A stretch of 15,857 nt of DNA from positions 1 to 15,857 of the forward strand of contig CAILUR010000192.1 in NCBI GenBank assembly GCA_903837445.1, in the 5' to 3' direction. This document shows positions 7,231 to 14,308 of the stretch, piece by piece. The translations under genes and the position numbers were made by a program. Position 1 is the stretch's first letter. Every line of letters begins with the position of its first letter. The stretch comes from an uncultured bacterium (GTDB lineage Bacteria; Oederibacteriota; PGYV01; CAILUR01). Under the pieces are notes generated by a model. It did not search any database. It was not told the origin of the DNA and saw only the letters and a list, made by a program, of their open reading frames with translations.

Positions 7231-7731
7231 ATGGCAAAAATAATAAAACCAGAAGTAGTGGACCTTGAAATAGTAAATGATGTTTTAAAATTAATGGATA
7301 AAGGTGGACTATCAGAAATTCTTGTAGAACAAAACGGCGTAAAAATTCAATTAAAAAAACATGTGGCTTATGCGCCCACGGCTCCGACCTATATGCCAGC
7401 GCCTATACAGGCGGCTCCCGTACAAATACAAACACACGCGCCAGCACCTGCCCCAGTAGTAGCCGCACCTGTGCCTGTAGTAAATCCTAACCTTGTAATT
7501 ATCAAATCTCCTATGGTCGGTACTTTCTATCGTTCCAGTTCTCCCGACTCTCCAGCCTTTGTAAAAATTGGAGATACTGTAGAAATTGGACAGACAGTGT
7601 GTATCATAGAAGCAATGAAAATAATGAACGAAATTAAATCGGAAGTAAAAGGCAAAGTAAAAGAGATTCTCGCCGAGAACGCGCAAGCCCTTGAATTTAA
7701 TCAGCCTTTAATCACCTTAGAAAAAATATAA
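7231..7731 (+). CDS. accB: Biotin carboxyl carrier protein of acetyl-CoA carboxylase
   Basis: AccB carries the biotin that shuttles CO2 from biotin carboxylase to the carboxyltransferase in the first step of fatty acid synthesis. The 166 residues divide into an N-terminal helix region (1-45), a flexible Pro/Ala/Val-rich linker (about 46-90) and the biotinyl domain. That domain opens with SPMVGTFYRSSSPDSPAF and contains EAMKIMNEI, in which K130 is the biotinylated lysine. Length and layout are standard. Efp lies 32 bases upstream and accC 14 bases downstream. AAAAGGAGCG gives a good ribosome binding site before ATG 7231. Confidence 0.95.
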   Translation: MAKIIKPEVVDLEIVNDVLKLMDKGGLSEILVEQNGVKIQLKKHVAYAPTAPTYMPAPIQAAPVQIQTHAPAPAPVVAAPVPVVNPNLVIIKSPMVGTFYRSSSPDSPAFVKIGDTVEIGQTVCIIEAMKIMNEIKSEVKGKVKEILAENAQALEFNQPLITLEKI

Positions 7732-7745
7732 CAGGGAGTTCACCC

Positions 7746-9089
7746 GTGTTCAAAAGAATCCTTATCGCAAACAGGGGCGAAATTGCCCTCAGAATAATAA
7801 GAGCCTGCAAAGAGCTCGGTGTAGAAACAGTAGCTGTCTATTCCGAAGCGGATGCCTCTTCTCTACATGTCCGCTATGCCGACCACGCTATTTGTATAGG
7901 TCCTGCGGCATCTAAAGACTCATACCTAAATATCCCAGCGATTATTTCAGCCGCTGAAATCACTGATTCGGAAGCCATACATCCTGGCTTTGGTTTTCTC
8001 TCTGAAAAAGCGCACTTTGCTGAAATTTGTAAACAATGTAATATAAAATTCATTGGTCCCTCCCCTGAGGCGATAACTGCTATGGGCGACAAAGCCAATG
8101 CCATACAGACAGCAAATGCCAATAAAGTTCCCACTGTCCCAGGCAGCGGCAGATTACTTACAGATGAAAACGATGCAGTAGAGATAGCAAAAAGAATTGG
8201 TTATCCTGTAATGATAAAAGCTTCAGCAGGTGGTGGCGGTCGCGGTATGCGCATAGCCCACACCGAGCTTTCTCTACGCAATATGTACAATGTCGCCAGA
8301 CAGGAAGCGCAAACAGTTTTCAATGATCCTTCAGTGTATCTTGAAAAGTTTGTAGAAGAACCTCGCCATGTAGAGATTCAAATTTTTGCAGATGATTTTG
8401 GAAACTGCGTCGCTTTAGGAGAGCGCGATTGTTCTGTCCAAAGACGCCATCAAAAACTTATTGAAGAATCCCCCTCCCCTATGTTAAACGATAAGCTCCG
8501 CCACGAAATGTGCGCGACCGCCGTCAGAATGGCAAAAGCTGTAAAATATTCTGGCGCTGGCACAGTAGAGTTTATAATGGATAAAAATAAAAATTATTAT
8601 TTTATGGAAATGAATACTCGAATTCAGGTAGAACATCCTGTCACTGAAGCGGTCACTGGTTTTGACCTTATCAAAGAACAGTTAAGAGTCGCGGCAGGCA
8701 GACGCCTTTCAATTCCTAACAAAGAAATAAAACTCCGCGGCCACGCTATTGAATGCAGAATAAACGCAGAGGACCCCGATAATAATTTTATGCCTTCTCC
8801 AGGAAAAATAACTGGGTTCAATGTCCCTGGTGGTCCTGGCATAAGAATAGACACCCATGTGTACAACGGTTATACTATTCCTCAATACTATGATTCTATG
8901 GTCGCAAAAATAATAGCTTCCGGTGCCAACAGAGACGAAGCCATAGAAAGAATGAAACGCGCCCTTGACGAATTTGTCATAGAGGGAATAAAGACCACTA
9001 TTCCACTTCACAAAAAAATATTAAGAAACGAAAATTTTATAAGAAATAATTACTCCACTTCTTTTATTGAAAAAATGGAAGTCAAATAA
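7746..9089 (+). CDS. accC: Biotin carboxylase subunit of acetyl-CoA carboxylase
   Basis: AccC carboxylates the biotin on AccB using ATP and bicarbonate. The start is GTG 7746, with AGGGAG at 7733-7738; it gives the usual N-terminus MFKRILIANRGEIALRI. Domains in order are the biotin carboxylase N-domain (1-110), ATP-grasp (about 115-325) with K158 and the glycine loop KASAGGGGRGMR, the catalytic stretch EMNTRIQVEHPVTE (E288, R292, E296), and the C-terminal domain to residue 447. The length is that of the stand-alone enzyme, not a fused acyl-CoA or pyruvate carboxylase. Pairing with accB confirms the acetyl-CoA carboxylase role; accA and accD must lie elsewhere. Confidence 0.96.
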   Translation: MFKRILIANRGEIALRIIRACKELGVETVAVYSEADASSLHVRYADHAICIGPAASKDSYLNIPAIISAAEITDSEAIHPGFGFLSEKAHFAEICKQCNIKFIGPSPEAITAMGDKANAIQTANANKVPTVPGSGRLLTDENDAVEIAKRIGYPVMIKASAGGGGRGMRIAHTELSLRNMYNVARQEAQTVFNDPSVYLEKFVEEPRHVEIQIFADDFGNCVALGERDCSVQRRHQKLIEESPSPMLNDKLRHEMCATAVRMAKAVKYSGAGTVEFIMDKNKNYYFMEMNTRIQVEHPVTEAVTGFDLIKEQLRVAAGRRLSIPNKEIKLRGHAIECRINAEDPDNNFMPSPGKITGFNVPGGPGIRIDTHVYNGYTIPQYYDSMVAKIIASGANRDEAIERMKRALDEFVIEGIKTTIPLHKKILRNENFIRNNYSTSFIEKMEVK

Positions 9090-9131
9090 ATCTGACTCCT
9101 GTATTTAAAAAAAATATTTTCGAGGTGCTTT

Positions 9132-9479
9132 ATGCAGTCAAACCAAACCGATGCTGGAAATATTAAACTCTCAGAAGAAGCCATAGCCAATATCTCAGCC
9201 ATTGCCGCAAAAAGTGTAGATGGAGTCGTAGATATTGATTCAGGGACAGTCGGCACTTTAGCAGAAGCACTGGGCATAAAACTTACTCGTGGAATAAAAG
9301 TGGATATGACGAATACCACTGTATCTATTGACATAAATCTCGTTTTATCTTTTGGTTGTGACATTACTGAAACCGGTTGTGCAGTGCAAGAAAAAATCCG
9401 TGAAGCTGTAGAAAATATGACAGGGCTTATTGTAGGCAAGATAAACATTAACATAAATAGCGTTCGCTATAAAAAATAA
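9132..9479 (+). CDS. Asp23/Gls24 family protein (YqhY-like)
   Basis: The 115-residue protein has the Asp23/Gls24 domain throughout. It shows GNIKLSEEAIANISAIAAKSVDGV, then alternating strands and a helix (AVQEKIREAVENMTG), ending VGKINININSVRY, the typical family closing. It has no signal or membrane segment. In Bacillus subtilis a homolog, yqhY, follows accB-accC directly, and the same order here is strong support. Family members bind membrane anchors such as AmaP, and some affect cell-envelope stress or acetyl-CoA carboxylase activity; the biochemical role is not settled. GAGGTG at 9122-9127 is the ribosome binding site. Confidence 0.88.
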   Translation: MQSNQTDAGNIKLSEEAIANISAIAAKSVDGVVDIDSGTVGTLAEALGIKLTRGIKVDMTNTTVSIDINLVLSFGCDITETGCAVQEKIREAVENMTGLIVGKINININSVRYKK

Positions 9480-9502
9480 TTCTTTTTTAAGGGAGGCGCC
9501 TC

Positions 9503-10060
9503 ATGCGTGTATTTAACAGAATAGTAATAATCATGAACACTCTTTTCTTTCTCCTCTTCGGAATAGTCGGAATCATTGTGAGTTTAAATTTAATTCCTGA
9601 AAAAAACGCCGCTGCCTTTGCCACTCAATTTATTACCTATATGAGTGGGGCCGCTCCTGCGCGTGTGTTTCTTATGAGCATTTCCGTATTTTTAATTTTC
9701 ACAGCTCTTTTTACCATTATTGGTAATATCGAGACCCGTCGGTTGGAACGCACTGTTGTCTTGCAGTCCCAGTTAGGCGATATTTTGGTATCGCTTCCAG
9801 CGATTGAGGACTTTTCAAAAATAATAAAGAGTCAAGTGGATGGAGTAAAAGAAATCCGTGGCAAAGTTTATGCCCGCAGAAAACGAATGGATGTGAGAGC
9901 AAAAGTCGTGCTCTACTCCGACAGACCAGTGGCAGATGTATCCCAGGAAATTCAAGAAGCCATAATAAACTATATCCAGTATACTTTAGGCATTACGGCG
10001 GAAGTCAGACCTGTGATTACCGTAACCAAAGTAGTTTTTAAATCAAAGGATGAAAAATAA
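9503..10060 (+). CDS. amaP: AmaP-like membrane anchor with Asp23-like C-terminal domain
   Basis: The 185-residue protein begins with two membrane helices (about residues 7-29 and 53-76) joined by a short extracytoplasmic loop. The cytoplasmic domain (about 90-185) has the same strand-helix-strand pattern as Asp23 proteins, including DVSQEIQEAIINYIQYTLGI. This is the architecture of AmaP, which anchors Asp23 to the membrane in Staphylococcus. Its place between an Asp23 gene and a DUF2273 gene supports the call. The ribosome binding site GGGAGG (9491-9496) overlaps a perfect 10-base palindrome (9493-9502) that ends at the start codon. The stop overlaps the next start as TAATG. Confidence 0.82.
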   Translation: MRVFNRIVIIMNTLFFLLFGIVGIIVSLNLIPEKNAAAFATQFITYMSGAAPARVFLMSISVFLIFTALFTIIGNIETRRLERTVVLQSQLGDILVSLPAIEDFSKIIKSQVDGVKEIRGKVYARRKRMDVRAKVVLYSDRPVADVSQEIQEAIINYIQYTLGITAEVRPVITVTKVVFKSKDEK

Positions 10061-10293
10061 TGAAAGACCTTTTTAAAATAATTTTACTCAACATAGGAAA
10101 AATAGTCGGACTTTTAGTTTCTTTTTTTCTGGGGTTGTTTTTAATTATTTTCGGGTTTTGGAAAACCCTGCTTTTAATTTCCCTTGTCCTTTTAGGTTAC
10201 CTGCTCGGAAAACTTTATGATGAAGGCGTTTCTTTTCCAAATTTAATAAAAAACTTCTTTGCGTCTTTCAAAATAGATAAATGGCGGCAATAA
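10060..10293 (+). CDS. DUF2273-like small integral membrane protein
   Basis: The 77-residue protein is nearly all membrane: two hydrophobic helices (about 8-31 and 34-50) around FGFWKTLLLISLVLLGYLLGK, the typical DUF2273 turn. A short charged tail follows. DUF2273 genes habitually accompany Asp23 and AmaP genes in Firmicutes, and the same trio is present here. Its ATG overlaps the amaP stop by one base, and its own end overlaps the start of thiD2 by 13 bases, so translation of the series is coupled. The molecular role is unknown. Confidence 0.78.
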   Translation: MKDLFKIILLNIGKIVGLLVSFFLGLFLIIFGFWKTLLLISLVLLGYLLGKLYDEGVSFPNLIKNFFASFKIDKWRQ

Positions 10294-10712
10294 CAAATAA
10301 AAAAATTCTCCGCGTAATAGATGCTAATGCCAACAGGGCAAAAGAAGGTCTGCGTGTAGTAGAAGACATAGCCAGATTTGTCCTGTCAAATAAAAAAATC
10401 TCCACCACTCTAAAAAAAATGCGCCACGCCATTTCCGCAGGGGTCCTTGTTTTGTCTCCGGATTATTCTGCCTTGCTGTCCTCACGCGACAGTGAAAAAG
10501 ATGTCCTCCGTGGCTCAAAAAATAAAACAGAATTTACCCGCACTGGCCTCACTCCTCTTTTTATTTCAAATCTCAAGCGTGCTCAGGAAGCGCTTCGAGT
10601 TTTGGAAGAGACCTCCAAACTTATTGCCCCCGCTCAAGCCGTGGGTTTTAAACAAATGCGCTATTCTCTTTACACTCTGGAGAAAAAAATAATCCTGTCT
10701 TTGGACAAATAA
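10281..10712 (+). CDS. thiD2: ThiD2-type hydroxymethylpyrimidine phosphate kinase
   Basis: The 143-residue protein matches the ThiD2 domain, a monofunctional HMP-P kinase that makes HMP-PP for thiamin synthesis and is unrelated to classical ThiD. Diagnostic blocks are RVIDANANRAKEGLRVVED and IARF near the N-terminus, MRHAIS, SRDSEKDV in the middle, and a second helix RAQEALRVLEETSKL near residue 100, which echoes the first. In cyanobacteria and Aquificales the same domain is fused to the N-terminus of ThiE. Here it is a separate gene whose stop overlaps the thiE start (TAATG). The ATG lies inside the end of the DUF2273 gene and has no clear ribosome binding site, so it depends on upstream translation. 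Confidence 0.82.
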   Translation: MAAITNKKILRVIDANANRAKEGLRVVEDIARFVLSNKKISTTLKKMRHAISAGVLVLSPDYSALLSSRDSEKDVLRGSKNKTEFTRTGLTPLFISNLKRAQEALRVLEETSKLIAPAQAVGFKQMRYSLYTLEKKIILSLDK

Positions 10713-11350
10713 TGAAACTTTCCGCTCCTGATTTTTCTTTGTATTTTATCCTTGATTATGACTTCGCCCTCAGCGTAAAAAAAAATCCCGTATCGGTTCT
10801 GCGTGCCGCTTTAAAAGGAGGCGCCACCGCTGTACAACTTAGGGCAAAATCCTTAGAAACCCTTGATTTTTATGCCCTTTCTGTCGTTTGTCAGAAAGTT
10901 TGTGCCCTTCATAATGTCCCTTTTATTATCAACGACCGTGCTGACCTTGCCTTGGCAGTGAATGCCACCGGCCTTCATATCGGGCAAAGTGACCTTCCTT
11001 ACTCTGTAGCAAAAACTCTTCTCGGGAAAAATAAAATTATCGGCATTTCTGCTTCCACCGAAAAAGAGGCCTTACTTGCCGATACCTTAAAAGCTTCATA
11101 TATTGGATTTGGACCTGTGTTTCCCACTTCCACAAAAATTGCAAAAGTTTTTGACATAAAAAAACTTCCCGCCCTTGTAAAAAAAATAAAAACTCCCCTT
11201 GTTGCAATCGGGGGTATTAAAGAGTATACTATAAAAACTTTATCAGCCCTTGGCATAAAAAACTTTGCCTTGATTTCAGAAATTACAGCGGCTGAAAATA
11301 TAAAAGAAAAAACAAAAAACATTTTAGCTAAAATCAAAAACTTTAAATAA
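10712..11350 (+). CDS. thiE: Thiamin phosphate synthase
   Basis: ThiE condenses HMP-PP with hydroxyethylthiazole phosphate to thiamin phosphate. The 212-residue TIM-barrel shows the expected sites in order: GGATAVQLRAKS (substrate loop), FIINDRADLALAV (Asn-Asp pair), GLHIGQSDLP, IGISAS, YIGFGPVFPTSTK (phosphate loop) and PLVAIGGI. It is of normal length. The gene is joined to thiD2 by a TAATG overlap, so the kinase and the synthase that uses its product are made together. TenI-type proteins share the fold, but the complete set of active-site motifs and the thi context favour a true ThiE. Confidence 0.9.
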   Translation: MKLSAPDFSLYFILDYDFALSVKKNPVSVLRAALKGGATAVQLRAKSLETLDFYALSVVCQKVCALHNVPFIINDRADLALAVNATGLHIGQSDLPYSVAKTLLGKNKIIGISASTEKEALLADTLKASYIGFGPVFPTSTKIAKVFDIKKLPALVKKIKTPLVAIGGIKEYTIKTLSALGIKNFALISEITAAENIKEKTKNILAKIKNFK

Positions 11351-11370
11351 GAAATATTTTAGGAGCAACT

Positions 11371-12648
11371 ATGACACAACTCGAAGCTGCAAAAAAAGGA
11401 ATCATTACCGCTGAAATGAAAGCCGTGGCAGTGGATGAAAAAATGGATATAAAAACGCTTATAACCCTTATGGCAAAAGGCGAAATCATTATTACCAAAA
11501 ACATAAATCATAAGAATGTAAAGCCCACCGCCATAGGTGCTGGCACCAGAATAAAAGTAAATGCCAACATAGGTTCCTCACAGGATGTGTGCGATCTTGA
11601 TGCTGAACTTTTAAAATTAAAAACTGCCATTGCTGCCGGAGCCGATGCAGTTATGGATTTGTCCACTGGCGGCGATTTAAAATTGATAAGAAAAAAAATG
11701 CTTGAAAATTGTAATGTCCCTTTGGGCACTGTGCCAATTTATGAAGCGGCTGTAGTTTTATCCAAACAAAAAAAAACTCCCCTGCATATGACTGCCGATC
11801 ATTTATTTAAAGTCATTGAAGAACACGCGGCAGAAGGCGTAGATTTTGCCACCGTCCATTGTGGCATTACAAAACATTCCGTAGAAGCTTTTAAAAAACA
11901 GGGCAGACTCCTTGACATAGTAAGTCGTGGTGGAGCTATGCTTGCTGTCTGGATAATAAAAAATCAAAAAGAAAATCCGCTTTATGAAGATTATGACCGC
12001 CTTTTGGATATTGCTTACAAATACGATATGACTCTGTCTTTGGGAGATGGTATGCGCCCGGGTTGTGTGTCCGATGCCACAGATAGGGCTCAAATACAGG
12101 AACTTATCACCCTCGGCGAGCTCGCCAAGCGGGCTTATGACAAAAATGTTCAGGTTATGATAGAAGGTCCCGGCCATATGCCGATAAATCAGATAGTCAC
12201 AAATATGCAATTAGAGAAAAAACTGTGTAATGGAGCGCCTTTTTATGTACTTGGCCCCCTTGTCACGGATATTGCCCCCGGCTATGACCATATCACAGCC
12301 GCCATAGGTGGCGCCCTTGCCGCTATTTCAGGAGCTGATTTTCTGTGTTATGTCACTCCTGCCGAACATTTGAAACTCCCTGATTTGAACGAAGTGAGAG
12401 AAGGGGTGATAGCGTCTCGTATTGCGGGACACGCCGCTGATATCGCCAGAGGGATTCCGGGTGCCATAGAGTGGGACAATGCTATGGCAACTGCCAGAAA
12501 AAATTTAGACTGGAACAAACAGATAGCACTTTCCATAAACCCTGAAAAAGCAAAAGCTATGAGAGCATCTTCAAAACCCGCCCTGAACGATGTCTGCACT
12601 ATGTGCGGAGAGTTCTGTGCTATAAAAGAAATGAAATGCGCTGATTAA
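11371..12648 (+). CDS. thiC: Phosphomethylpyrimidine synthase (HMP-P synthase), radical SAM
   Basis: ThiC rearranges aminoimidazole ribotide to HMP-P using a [4Fe-4S] cluster and SAM. At 425 residues it is the compact form, without the N-terminal extension of the ~600-aa enterobacterial and plant enzymes. Recognisable blocks include AVMDLSTGGDL, VPLGTVPIYEA, FATVHCGI, SLGDGMRPGC, MIEGPGHMPINQI and VLGPLVTDIAPGYDHI. The cluster ligands are the C-terminal cysteines 409, 412 and 416, spaced C-x2-C-x3-C, one residue shorter than the common C-x2-C-x4-C. I believe compact ThiCs often have this spacing. The ribosome binding site is AGGAG just before ATG 11371, 20 bases after thiE. No TPP riboswitch is seen upstream of it or of thiD2. 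Confidence 0.94.
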   Translation: MTQLEAAKKGIITAEMKAVAVDEKMDIKTLITLMAKGEIIITKNINHKNVKPTAIGAGTRIKVNANIGSSQDVCDLDAELLKLKTAIAAGADAVMDLSTGGDLKLIRKKMLENCNVPLGTVPIYEAAVVLSKQKKTPLHMTADHLFKVIEEHAAEGVDFATVHCGITKHSVEAFKKQGRLLDIVSRGGAMLAVWIIKNQKENPLYEDYDRLLDIAYKYDMTLSLGDGMRPGCVSDATDRAQIQELITLGELAKRAYDKNVQVMIEGPGHMPINQIVTNMQLEKKLCNGAPFYVLGPLVTDIAPGYDHITAAIGGALAAISGADFLCYVTPAEHLKLPDLNEVREGVIASRIAGHAADIARGIPGAIEWDNAMATARKNLDWNKQIALSINPEKAKAMRASSKPALNDVCTMCGEFCAIKEMKCAD

Positions 12649-12986
12649 TTCGCCCTTTTATTTTTTGCCTTTGCTAAAACTTCATACTCAAAAAAACTTT
12701 TACTTATTATTTTTTCTCCCCTTATATATAGAAAGTACCTCACAAAAATAATACATTCTCTCCAAATCCAGTTTTTCTAATTTTTTTGTTGACTTTTTAC
12801 TAATTATTTGTTAAATATATGTTAATAGGTTTTGGGTTCTTTAATGAACTTATATTACTAAATACTTTTATGCATATTAAATACTGATTATTATTAATTT
12901 GGGGAAAGGTGAATAGTTGTTGAAAATGCTAAAAACGCTTTCCCTTTCAAAGTTATAAAATAAGGAATTTAGGGGAGAAAAAAAGA
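12649..12986 (+). other. Intergenic region with promoter and long leader before the outer-membrane genes
   Basis: This 338-base AT-rich stretch contains no credible gene. I see no hairpin terminator after thiC. It holds the promoter at 12789-12817 and an untranslated leader of about 160 bases. In the leader GGGAAAG (12902-12908) can pair with CTTTCCC (12938-12944) over a 29-base loop. A 10-codon frame starting ATG 12926 lies across the second arm. The ribosome binding site AGGGGAG (12971-12977) serves the gene at 12987. Confidence 0.6.
12789..12817 (+). promoter_or_regulatory. Sigma70-type promoter for the outer-membrane gene pair
   Basis: TTGACT (12789-12794), a 17-base spacer and TAAATA (12812-12817) form the best-matched promoter in the window. 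The start of transcription would be near 12824. Confidence 0.6.
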
Positions 12987-14258
12987 ATGAAGAAACTTTT
13001 TGTTATCTTAGCAGTGCTTACACTCTTTGCAAGTATGGCAATGGCTTCAGAAACAAGACTTGAAGGCATTGGCTTAAATGGTGGTTGGTGGGCTCCTACC
13101 TCTTGGATGGTTTCAGATGCAAACAATGTAAATCTTTTTCCTACTACAATATTAAAATACCCAAAACTTGCTGTATTTGAGTATGATGGAGACAATCTTA
13201 ATTCTTATGTCAATATAGATTTACTTGGTGGGGTAATTGGATTATACACCAGCTATGATTCCTGGTATAATTATAATCTCAGCGGTTCAAACTCCGGCGT
13301 GCTTTATGGTCGTAACCTTTCTGACACTATGGCTATCGCAGTTGGTCTCACTTACCAACAGTATCTCGACAAACAAGTTCAGAACCCAACAGAAGTTCCT
13401 GTCACACATAATAAAGATATCTCTGTCATTAGCTTTCATAATACTATTGGTATAAACCTTGGTTTAAGTTTACTCGGTGAGATCCCTATGGATTTCGGTC
13501 TATCCTTGGTATTACCTCTTGATATTTGGAATGAAGAAACTAATTTTAATTCTGATGGTTATAAAACAGATTTTACTCACTATACAGATGCTGGAATTCA
13601 AGCCAGACTTAGTGGCAAAGCAAGTCTTGGAGATATGACTGTAGGACTTGGCGTACAATTTTATTCAGACAAATATGAATATATCAATCAGGAGTTTACA
13701 TCTGGAGAAGCACTTTCTTATAATTGGTATGATTTGAGCACCACTCAGTATGTTGCGCTTCAACTTGGAACAGTAAAAACTGTAAAATTAGACAAAACAA
13801 CTATTTTTGCTGGAACGCAATTTGAAATAGAGTTTACAAATAGAACTAATGCAAATGGCTTTGACAAAGTTGTTCAGACCAAAACTGATTCAACTGAATA
13901 CGAGGATGGGTTATGGGTTAATGTACCTCTTATTATAGGTGCAGAAACAAAGATCACCGACAACTGGACTGTAAGAGCCGGTGCAAAAAAAGCAATGTGG
14001 AACAACGACATCTCAAAAAATTATTCTAAAAATGCCGATGGTAAAATTACATCTGCAGACGACACCTACACTTATTCTGACACAAACGATCTCAATGTTA
14101 ACTTCGGTGCTACTTTTGAAATTGCCGCTTTTTCCATTGACTTTCTTGTCAACAAAGACCTTGTGTTAAACGGGCCAGAGTTTGTTTCAGGTGAAGGCGT
14201 AGCAAACGGAAACACGACTGACTGGGCATCAAAAATCGCTCTTAACTTTAAGTGGTAA
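12987..14258 (+). CDS. Putative outer-membrane beta-barrel protein, copy 1
   Basis: I cannot name a characterised family. The 423-residue protein has a signal peptide (MKKLFVILAVLTLFASMAMA, cleaved before SETRLEG). The mature chain is rich in Asn/Thr/Tyr and alternating short strands, and the C-terminus IALNFKW ends on an aromatic residue, as recognised by the BAM machinery. The segment VSDANNVNLFPTTILKYPKLAVFE near the N-terminus resembles a motif I associate with envelope proteins of uncultured diderm phyla, but this is from memory. The mature part has no cysteine. The gene is first in a tandem pair with its own strong promoter and long leader, consistent with high expression. A porin-like role is plausible and untested. 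Confidence 0.75.
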   Translation: MKKLFVILAVLTLFASMAMASETRLEGIGLNGGWWAPTSWMVSDANNVNLFPTTILKYPKLAVFEYDGDNLNSYVNIDLLGGVIGLYTSYDSWYNYNLSGSNSGVLYGRNLSDTMAIAVGLTYQQYLDKQVQNPTEVPVTHNKDISVISFHNTIGINLGLSLLGEIPMDFGLSLVLPLDIWNEETNFNSDGYKTDFTHYTDAGIQARLSGKASLGDMTVGLGVQFYSDKYEYINQEFTSGEALSYNWYDLSTTQYVALQLGTVKTVKLDKTTIFAGTQFEIEFTNRTNANGFDKVVQTKTDSTEYEDGLWVNVPLIIGAETKITDNWTVRAGAKKAMWNNDISKNYSKNADGKITSADDTYTYSDTNDLNVNFGATFEIAAFSIDFLVNKDLVLNGPEFVSGEGVANGNTTDWASKIALNFKW

Positions 14259-14269
14259 ACTTAATTTAA

Positions 14270-14275
14270 TATAAT
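14270..14275 (+). promoter_or_regulatory. Candidate -10 box before the second outer-membrane gene
   Basis: TATAAT lies 34 bases before the start at 14309 in the 50-base gap between the paralogs. No good -35 is visible, and there is no terminator in the gap, so the second gene may also be read from the promoter at 12789. Confidence 0.3.
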
Positions 14276-14308
14276 AGACTTTTAAATAAAAAATTTAAGG
14301 AGAAAAAA

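Noticed and set aside
7351..7686. Long - strand frame opposite accB, and similar frames opposite other genes
   Set aside because: These are low-complexity or antisense shadows of well-identified genes, without ribosome binding sites or recognisable motifs.
12649..12986. Riboswitch or tRNA in the gap after thiC
   Set aside because: No conserved riboswitch core, TPP box or tRNA T-loop could be found; only a weak hairpin is present.
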